Assembly (NCBI GenBank): GCA_030745955.1
Contig: JASLNQ010000169.1
Location: 1-5,233 of the forward strand
Source of the DNA: Dehalococcoidia bacterium
Lineage (GTDB): Bacteria > Chloroflexota > Dehalococcoidia > UBA1151 > UBA1328
Reading direction: 5' to 3'
DNA length: 5,233 bases
Shown: one piece after another, positions 1 to 4,486 of the stretch
Numbering within the stretch: position 1 is the first letter of the stretch
How the letters are laid out: every line of letters starts with the position of its first letter
Position numbers and translations under genes: made by a program
Notes under the pieces: model-generated
Databases searched by the model: none
What the model was told of the DNA's origin: nothing
The model's input: the letters and a program-made list of their open reading frames with translations, nothing else

Positions 1-24
1 TTCGACGCGTTCAGCAAATTTCAT
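1..24 (-). CDS. Start of a gene running off the left edge (possible PLP-dependent aminotransferase)
   Basis: An ATG (minus strand, 24-22) opens a frame reading MKFAERVE, open to the window edge. Upstream on the minus strand is a weak purine stretch (GGAAA, about 8 nt before the ATG) that could serve as a ribosome binding site. Only eight residues are visible. N-termini of this kind (MKxAxRxE) are common in class I/II PLP aminotransferases, including LL-diaminopimelate aminotransferase (DapL). DapL would make LL-DAP, the substrate of DapF, whose homologue lies directly upstream. The start codon is seen in the sequence; the family is inferred from a very short match and from context, so no symbol is given. 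Confidence 0.4.
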
Positions 25-150
25 TCGTTTGTTTCCGTTGGGCTGGGTTCTGGGTGTTTCGGGTGTTCTGGTGTTGTCACGGCCTGGTTGATGCCAGAGA
101 GAGTCAAGGGAGTCAATCGTAAACGAGCGATGGGGATTTTGCGCTCTGGA

Positions 151-177
151 GGGGGTTGGTTGGGGGTGCCGGGTGGG
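151..177 (+). other. Potential G-quadruplex motif
   Basis: Four G-tracts (151-155, 162-166, 171-173, 175-177) are separated by loops of 6, 4 and 1 nt, which fits the standard G3+N1-7 pattern. They lie on the plus strand, so in the expected minus-strand transcripts this segment would be C-rich and any quadruplex would form in template DNA. The last three tracts overlap the left arm of the inverted repeat at 164-210, so the two structures would compete. Pattern match only. Confidence 0.35.
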
Positions 178-210
178 TGTTTAGCGCGTCTTGAGGAACC
201 ACCCGCACCC
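164..210. repeat. Long inverted repeat / strong hairpin, 12-bp stem with one bulge
   Basis: Left arm GGGTGC (164-169), bulged C170, GGGTGG (171-176) is fully complementary to CCACCCGCACCC (199-210), leaving a 22-nt loop (177-198). The stem is almost all G-C. It lies 96 nt beyond the dapF stop and about 140 nt before the start at 24. Neither strand has a T-run after the stem, so it is not a standard intrinsic terminator. It could stabilise the dapF mRNA 3' end, act as a factor-dependent terminator or leader structure, or be a DNA-level element. Confidence 0.55.
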
Positions 211-305
211 TGATTCTGTACGTTAGCTCTGGGCGTGCGGGGCGCACTTAATCACGCGGCACAGCTCCGTGGAGCACACCAGGGCCAGGGAGACGGGATG
301 TGGCC

Positions 306-1160
306 TCAGTCGGGCCAGATGCCGGTGAAAACTTCTACTGCAGGTCCTTCGAGGAACGCTTCGCCGGCTTCATCCCATGAGATCCGCAACACACCGCCAT
401 CGACTACGACGTCAACTGCGTCATCGACGAGACCGTGCGCCCTGGCTGCAGTCGCCGCGGCGGTGCTGCCGGTGCCGGATGACAACGTTTCTCCGGCTCC
501 CCGTTCAAATATTCGAGCACGGATCCTTGACCGGTCGATCACGTTCACGATCTCGAAGTTGATCCGGTTTGGGAACAGTTCGTGGTTTTCGACACTCGGT
601 CCGATCTCGACCAGCGGAAAGTCTTCAACCGGTTCATCCATGATCACGACCGCGTGTGGATTTCCGACCGCCAGGCAGGTGATCCTGAGTTCGCGCCCGC
701 CGGCCTCGATCGGGTAGTCCCTGACGACGTCGAGGTCGCCGGTTCGGGCTGTGTCGACGGGAATGTCGGCCGGAGTGAAAGTCGGCACGCCCATGGCGAC
801 CTTTGCCGCGACCATTTTTTCGTCTTCCAGGGTCGGCCACACGGTGCGGATACCACCGCCAGTTTCAACTGTGAGAACACCTGCTTGCGGCAGGGCGATT
901 TTTCGGTCGATCACGAACTTGGAGAAGAGCCTGATCCCGTTGCCGCTCATCTCGGCCTCCGAGCCGTCGGGGTTGTAGACCCGCATGCGGACCTGGGCGA
1001 GGTCGGATTCCTGGACGAGGACGATGCCGTCGGACCCGACGCCGAACGCTAGCCGGCTCATCACTGCGGAAAGCGTTCTCCAGTCACGGTGGACGCCGCG
1101 ACCGTCGATGGCGATGTAGTCGTTGCCTGCGCCTTGCAGTTTTGCGAACTCTACGGTCAT
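306..1160 (-). CDS. dapF: Diaminopimelate epimerase family protein with Ser at both catalytic Cys positions
   Basis: The 284-aa product has the normal DapF length and matches the family from end to end. DapF interconverts LL- and meso-diaminopimelate in the cytoplasm, in lysine and peptidoglycan precursor synthesis. Expected ligand residues are present: Asn13 (GAGND), Asn63 (YNPDGSEAE), Asn167 (VGNPH), Asn201 (FPNRIN) and Glu219-Arg220 (ERGAGET). However, the two cysteines that act as the acid/base pair are replaced: MSGNGIR has Ser72 (codon AGC, 945-947) where MCGNGIR is usual, and TLSSGTG has Ser228 (codon TCC, 477-479) where CGTG is usual. Cys162 is the only cysteine left. The ATG at 1160 is the only plausible start; a GGGAG lies 13 nt upstream, rather far for a ribosome binding site. 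The gene has a 249-bp gap before it and may have its own promoter. The family assignment is firm; true epimerase activity is uncertain. Confidence 0.88.
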   Translation of the reverse strand: MTVEFAKLQGAGNDYIAIDGRGVHRDWRTLSAVMSRLAFGVGSDGIVLVQESDLAQVRMRVYNPDGSEAEMSGNGIRLFSKFVIDRKIALPQAGVLTVETGGGIRTVWPTLEDEKMVAAKVAMGVPTFTPADIPVDTARTGDLDVVRDYPIEAGGRELRITCLAVGNPHAVVIMDEPVEDFPLVEIGPSVENHELFPNRINFEIVNVIDRSRIRARIFERGAGETLSSGTGSTAAATAARAHGLVDDAVDVVVDGGVLRISWDEAGEAFLEGPAVEVFTGIWPD

Positions 1161-1216
1161 TGTTCTGTTGTTACTCCCGGGGAGGCGTGAATAGGTGTAT
1201 CCGATTTTACTGTCTC

Positions 1217-1239
1217 AAAAACCTCTCACGCCGTGAAGG
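1217..1239 (-). terminator. Candidate intrinsic terminator after miaA
   Basis: Read on the minus strand, CCTTCACGGCGTGAGAGG (1239-1222) folds as a 7-bp stem (CCT+TCAC with GTGA+AGG, one bulged G, 3-nt loop) and is followed at once by TTTTT (1221-1217). This is the usual hairpin plus T-tract form, though the stem is short and the T-tract is only five long. It lies about 170 nt beyond the miaA stop and about 57 nt before the dapF ATG. It could therefore separate miaA from dapF, or act as an attenuator in a dapF leader. Confidence 0.4.
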
Positions 1240-1272
1240 CAGAGCCACATGCGCATTCCCCCCTCAATCTAA

Positions 1273-1292
1273 CCTTCTCCCCGGGGAGAAGG
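1273..1292. repeat. Perfect 20-bp palindrome, REP-like intergenic element
   Basis: Arms CCTTCTCCCC (1273-1282) and GGGGAGAAGG (1283-1292) are exact reverse complements with no spacer. The flanks (CAATCTAA before, AATGACGGGTCCC after) and the following GGGGGAGGGAGCGAG purine block resemble short palindromic repeats often scattered between bacterial genes. No T-run follows on either strand, so it is a poor intrinsic terminator. It could be a dispersed REP/MITE-like repeat or a symmetric protein-binding site. Copy number in the genome cannot be judged from this window. Confidence 0.5.
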
Positions 1293-1409
1293 AATGACGG
1301 GTCCCAGGGAGCAGCTTGTCCGGGGGAGGGAGCGAGACATAGGTGGACGCACTGTTCGCCTGGAGTTTGGTGTGGTGTATTGATTATTTCATTCTGGAGA
1401 TACGTCGAA

Positions 1410-2354
1410 TTACTGGTCGGTTGATCTCCACGCTTTTGCCGTTTCGACGATCTTTTTCACCTGTTCTCTGGTGTCTCCGGTCATGTCGAACCAGTGGATT
1501 CTCGGATCATCCCGTTTGAACCAGGTGTTCTGGTGGCGGATCAGTCGATTGGTGGCAACCGCTGTTTGCCGGACAGCTTCTTCGAGGTTGATAGAGCCGG
1601 AGAGATGCCGGGTCATCTGCCGGTACCCGATCCCGCTCATAGCCCGGTCTTCCGCCGAGTGCCCGTCAGACAGCAACGATTTGACCTCCCGCTGCCAACC
1701 GTTTTCGAGCATCGTGTCAAGCCGGTCCACTACTCGCTGGTGTAAAGCGGAGCGCTCGACGGTCAGACCGATCAGCATCGTGTCGTACGGCGGTTCTTCG
1801 GATTTTTTTCGCGTTGGTGTTGATGAATTCGACCGGACCCGCTCGATAGCGCGGACCACCCGCCTCGGGTTCAGCAGGTCGGTTTCGGCGGCTACCCCGG
1901 GTGCGATCGATGTCAACTCGTTGGCAAGCGAATGTACGCCCTCCTCCAGCAACCGTTTTTCCAGGTCGGCGCGCAGTGCTGGGTCAGGTTCGATTTCGGG
2001 TACTTCCCAGCCCTCGATAAGCGCCCAGATGTACTGGCCGGAGCCACCGACCAGGACAGGCAGCTTCCCCCGGTCGTGGATTTCGTTGACCACGGCGCGG
2101 GCACGGGCGAGGTATTCGGCGAGACTGAATTGTTCATCGGGATTCAGGATGTCGAAGAGGTGGTGCGGCACACCCCGCATTTCGGTTTCAGATGGTTTTG
2201 CGGTGGCGACATCCATCCCGCGATAAAACAGGCGGGAATCGGCGTTCACCACCTCGCCGTTCAGGACGCGCGCCAGTTCGACTCCGACGGCCGTCTTGCC
2301 GGTGGCAGTTGCTCCTACGACGGCCAGGAGGCCGGATTTTGACAGGTTGTTCAC
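1410..2354 (-). CDS. miaA: tRNA dimethylallyltransferase MiaA
   Basis: The 314-aa product is full length for MiaA, which moves the dimethylallyl group of DMAPP to N6 of A37 in tRNAs that read UNN codons. Visible motifs in order: the P-loop GATATGKT (14-21), which holds the pyrophosphate of DMAPP; ADSRLFYRGMD (38-48) with the catalytic-region Asp39-Ser40; TAKP (51-54); GVPHHLFDILNPDEQFSLAEY (61-81); GGSGQYIWAL (103-112); the LNPRRVVRAIER helix (161-172); SGIGYRQM (240-247); and NRLIRHQNTWFKR (269-281). The start is GTG at 2354. An in-frame TGA lies ten codons upstream at 2384-2382 with no ATG or GTG between, and the P-loop position suits this start. No clear Shine-Dalgarno precedes it (CTGGCGACCGAT), which suggests weak or coupled translation. 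It lies 82 bp after tpiA on the same strand, probably in the same operon. The stop is TAA. Confidence 0.95.
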   Translation of the reverse strand: MNNLSKSGLLAVVGATATGKTAVGVELARVLNGEVVNADSRLFYRGMDVATAKPSETEMRGVPHHLFDILNPDEQFSLAEYLARARAVVNEIHDRGKLPVLVGGSGQYIWALIEGWEVPEIEPDPALRADLEKRLLEEGVHSLANELTSIAPGVAAETDLLNPRRVVRAIERVRSNSSTPTRKKSEEPPYDTMLIGLTVERSALHQRVVDRLDTMLENGWQREVKSLLSDGHSAEDRAMSGIGYRQMTRHLSGSINLEEAVRQTAVATNRLIRHQNTWFKRDDPRIHWFDMTGDTREQVKKIVETAKAWRSTDQ

Positions 2355-2427
2355 ATCGGTCGCCAGTTCAGACTTTGCCGTTCAGAGTCGCCGGGCAGCG
2401 CGACCCCGCCCCAGGTCCCTCCACTCC

Positions 2428-2447
2428 GGTCGGGAATCAGGCCGACC
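2428..2447 (-). other. Short hairpin overlapping the tpiA stop codon
   Basis: GGTCGG (2428-2433) and CCGACC (2442-2447) pair exactly around an 8-nt loop that contains the tpiA TGA (2439-2437). There is no T-tract on the minus strand after it, so it is unlikely to be an intrinsic terminator. It could mark an mRNA processing or pausing point between tpiA and miaA. The stem is only 6 bp and may be chance in GC-rich DNA. Confidence 0.2.
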
Positions 2448-3207
2448 CTGCCGTTACTATCAGTTTCGAGAATTCATCGGCGTCCAGGCTTGCACCCCCC
2501 ACCAGGGCGCCGTCGATATCAGGCTGCGCCATGAGTTCATCGATATTCCCGGAATTGACGCTGCCGCCGTAGAGCACCCGGATCGTGTCGGCAACGCCCT
2601 GCCCCGCGCCATCTGGCGCAAGTTTTCGAACCACTTCACGGCATATGGCGGTCATTTCCTGCGCCTGTTCGGAGGTCGCGGCCTCCCCGGTCCCGATAGC
2701 CCAGACAGGTTCGTAGGCGACGATCAGCGATTCCCAGGCCGCGAATCCGGCGAGACTCGATTCAAGTTGGGCGGCGACGAACGCCCCGGCGTTCCCGGCC
2801 TGCCGGATTTCGAGGTTTTCACCGACACAGAGAATTGGCACCAGGCCCGCTGTAGCGGCTGCGGTGGCCTTTGCAGCTACGTTGGCCGAGGTTTCGTTGT
2901 ACATCGCACGCCGCTCGGAGTGTCCGACGATCACATGACTCACGAGACCGGTTAGCATCTCTGTCGAAATCTCGCCGGTGAACGCCCCGTTCTCGTTTTC
3001 GCTGACATTCTGTGCGCCAACACGGACTGTAGTGCCATTGAGCAGGTCGGATATGCCGGCCAGGGCGACAAACGGCGGGCACACGATCTTCTCGACCCCG
3101 GTTACGGCTTCGCATTGCTCGAGAATCCCGCGGGCGAGCTCGAGTCCCGACTCGACATCGGTATTCATTTTCCAGTTGCCGGCAATCACCGGTGTCCTAT
3201 CTGTCAT
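2437..3207 (-). CDS. tpiA: Triosephosphate isomerase TpiA
   Basis: This 256-aa TIM-barrel enzyme interconverts dihydroxyacetone phosphate and glyceraldehyde 3-phosphate in the cytoplasm. The whole active site is visible: Asn11 and Lys13 in GNWKMN (10-15), the electrophile His96 in VGHSERR (94-100), the base Glu166 in AYEPVWAIGTG (164-174) with the phosphate-gripping loop 6, YGGSVN (213-218), and GGASL (237-241). Length and domain layout are standard, with no insertion or truncation. The ATG at 3207 is preceded by AGGA (3219-3216) with an 8-nt spacer, which supports this start. It follows pgk by 65 bp with no terminator seen, so the two glycolytic genes are likely co-transcribed. The stop is TGA. 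Confidence 0.97.
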   Translation of the reverse strand: MTDRTPVIAGNWKMNTDVESGLELARGILEQCEAVTGVEKIVCPPFVALAGISDLLNGTTVRVGAQNVSENENGAFTGEISTEMLTGLVSHVIVGHSERRAMYNETSANVAAKATAAATAGLVPILCVGENLEIRQAGNAGAFVAAQLESSLAGFAAWESLIVAYEPVWAIGTGEAATSEQAQEMTAICREVVRKLAPDGAGQGVADTIRVLYGGSVNSGNIDELMAQPDIDGALVGGASLDADEFSKLIVTAGSA

Positions 3208-3272
3208 GTGGGGAATCCTGTATGTGGTTTCAGTTTGTGGGATCGTGTACTTGTGGCCAATTCGCTATCGGA

Positions 3273-4451
3273 CTATTCGGCATCGTCGAGGGCAGCCACG
3301 CCTGGGAGCAACTTTCCTTCGAGAAACTCCAGCGACGCCCCGCCGCCGGTCGATACGTGAGTCACCTGGTCGGCGAGGCCCAGTGAACCAATGACTTCGG
3401 CCGTGGAACCTCCGCCAATGACAGACGTGGCCCGGGTGTTGGCCGCAATCGCACGGGCGACGGCGTGTGAACCGTTTGCGAACGCTGACCATTCGAAGAC
3501 GCCCATCGGGCCGTTCCAGATCAGCGTGCTGGCTCTTGCGACGACTCCTGAGAACATTTTTGACGTTTCGGGACCGATATCGAGGATCAGCCCGGTCGGC
3601 GAGACCTGGGAAGCGTCACACACGGTCGGTGGTGAGTTCTCGTTGAATTCGGGTGCCGTGACCACGTCGGTTGGGATGACGATTTCTGCGTTCCCGCCGT
3701 TTAACAGGTTCGTTGCAGCCGCGACATCTTCGTCGGTGACGACCGCTGCTCCACCCGATTTACCCTGCGCCACGTAGAAAGCCGCCACCATTCCCCCGCC
3801 AACGAGGACCGTGTCAACCTTCTCTGCGAGGTGCATCAGGACCTGGATCTTGTCGGCGACTTTTGCCCCACCGACGACGGCAATAGCCGGGCTGTCGGCG
3901 CTATCCATGACCTTTCCGAGCATTTCCAACTCGCGCTCCATCAACAGACCGGCGACTGCGGGCAGATGGTCCGCCACCCCGGCGGTCGAGGCGTGGGCGC
4001 GGTGGGCGGCCCCGAAGGCATCGTTCACATAAACATCGGCAAGAGCGGCGAGGTGTTGTGAAAACTCGGCTTCGTTTGCTTCTTCACCGGGATCGAACCT
4101 GAGGTTCTCCAGCAGGGTGATTTCACCACCTGCAAGTTCGGAAACGACCTGGCCGGGCTGTTCTCCACCCGGGCCACCGGCATCTCGAACGGCAGTACCG
4201 AGCAGCTCGGACAGCCGGACCCGGACCGGTGCAAGCCGCATTTCCTCAACCACCTGCCCTTTCGGTCGCCCGAAATGCGAGCAGACGACGATTTTTGCAC
4301 CGGCGTCCCTCAGAAGGTTCAATGTGGGGAGCGCGGCACGGATCCGGGAGTCGTCGGTTATCGCTCCATCCCGCACGGGCACGTTGAAGTCGACCCTGAC
4401 CAGGACGGTCCTGCCCGTCGTGCCGGTATCCCTGACAGATCGTTTGTTCAT
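3273..4451 (-). CDS. pgk: Phosphoglycerate kinase Pgk
   Basis: The 392-aa product is the usual bacterial length. It transfers phosphate between 1,3-bisphosphoglycerate and ADP in glycolysis, and the reverse in gluconeogenesis or CO2 fixation. N-domain substrate motifs are intact: RVDFNVP (19-25), the DDSRIRA segment with Arg36 (33-39), SHFGRPKG (58-65), LLENLRFDPGEE (113-124), DAFGAAHRAHAS (144-155). C-domain nucleotide motifs include GGAKVADKI (194-202), VGGGM (217-221), WNGPMGVFE (312-320) and STGGGASLEFLEG (367-379). One oddity is GGGST at 346-350, where most Pgks have GGGDT or GGGDS: Ser349 (TCC) replaces the Asp that helps hold the Mg-nucleotide. The ATG at 4451 has a good AGGTGA (4464-4459) at 7 nt. 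It starts 35 bp after the prenyl synthetase homologue and precedes tpiA. The stop is TAG. Confidence 0.97.
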   Translation of the reverse strand: MNKRSVRDTGTTGRTVLVRVDFNVPVRDGAITDDSRIRAALPTLNLLRDAGAKIVVCSHFGRPKGQVVEEMRLAPVRVRLSELLGTAVRDAGGPGGEQPGQVVSELAGGEITLLENLRFDPGEEANEAEFSQHLAALADVYVNDAFGAAHRAHASTAGVADHLPAVAGLLMERELEMLGKVMDSADSPAIAVVGGAKVADKIQVLMHLAEKVDTVLVGGGMVAAFYVAQGKSGGAAVVTDEDVAAATNLLNGGNAEIVIPTDVVTAPEFNENSPPTVCDASQVSPTGLILDIGPETSKMFSGVVARASTLIWNGPMGVFEWSAFANGSHAVARAIAANTRATSVIGGGSTAEVIGSLGLADQVTHVSTGGGASLEFLEGKLLPGVAALDDAE

Positions 4452-4486
4452 CCGCTGTTCACCTGGAGTGCGTGAATGTCCCCGAT

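Larger units (their letters stand above)
25..305. other. Intergenic region downstream of dapF and upstream of the gene at 24
   Basis: This 281-bp stretch has no convincing coding frame and no tRNA-like sequence that I can find. It is rich in G and T on the plus strand. It contains three imperfect tandem 9-mers (GGGTGTTTC, GGGTGTTCT, GGTGTTGTC at 52-78), a direct repeat GAGTCAA at 101-107 and 110-116, a G-tract cluster (151-177), a long inverted repeat (164-210), and small hairpins at 235-247 (GTGCG/CGCAC) and 264-275 (GCTCC/GGAGC). On the minus strand the GAGTCAA repeat reads TTGACTCCC TTGACTCTC, which resembles two -35 boxes, but I find no good -10 at proper spacing. The region probably carries the 3' end of the dapF transcript and the promoter and leader of the gene at 24. 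Confidence 0.5.
1161..1409. other. Intergenic region between miaA and dapF
   Basis: This is the widest gap between complete genes here (249 bp), in contrast to the tight spacing upstream. It has no supported gene. It contains a perfect 20-bp palindrome (1273-1292), a shorter echo of its centre (CTCCCGGGGAG, 1174-1184), and a terminator-like hairpin (1217-1239). A 7-bp inverted repeat GGCGTGA (1184-1190) / TCACGCC (1226-1232) brackets an AT-richer stretch. On the minus strand that stretch holds a TAAAAT (1209-1204), one mismatch from the -10 consensus but without a good -35. The layout fits the end of one transcript followed by the start of a dapF transcript. Confidence 0.5.

Noticed and set aside
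79..144. Sigma-70 promoter for the gene at 24 using TTGACT or TACGAT
   Set aside because: Each half-site lacks a partner of acceptable match at 16-18 bp spacing.
235..275. Two small hairpins (235-247 and 264-275) as dapF terminator
   Set aside because: Stems of 5 bp or less with tight loops and no T-tract on the minus strand; not enough to call a terminator.
235..717. Plus-strand open frame (160 aa) opposite the dapF 3' end
   Set aside because: Low-complexity translation rich in Ser, Thr, Ala and Arg; it overlaps dapF and is explained as a shadow.
582..1052. Plus-strand open frame (156 aa) opposite dapF
   Set aside because: Acidic, His/Gly/Arg-rich antisense translation without any motif; expected by-product of dapF codon structure.
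1233..1424. Small plus-strand frame (63 aa) in the miaA-dapF gap
   Set aside because: It begins inside the terminator-like hairpin, runs through the palindrome, and its product has no recognisable features; no ribosome binding site.
1471..2226. Long plus-strand open frame (251 aa) opposite miaA
   Set aside because: It is a mirror of the miaA coding strand in GC-rich DNA; its serine/arginine-rich translation matches no family I know, whereas miaA is clear.
2296..2955. Plus-strand open frame (219 aa) spanning the miaA start and tpiA
   Set aside because: It crosses two well-supported genes antisense, has no recognisable domain and no clear ribosome binding site.
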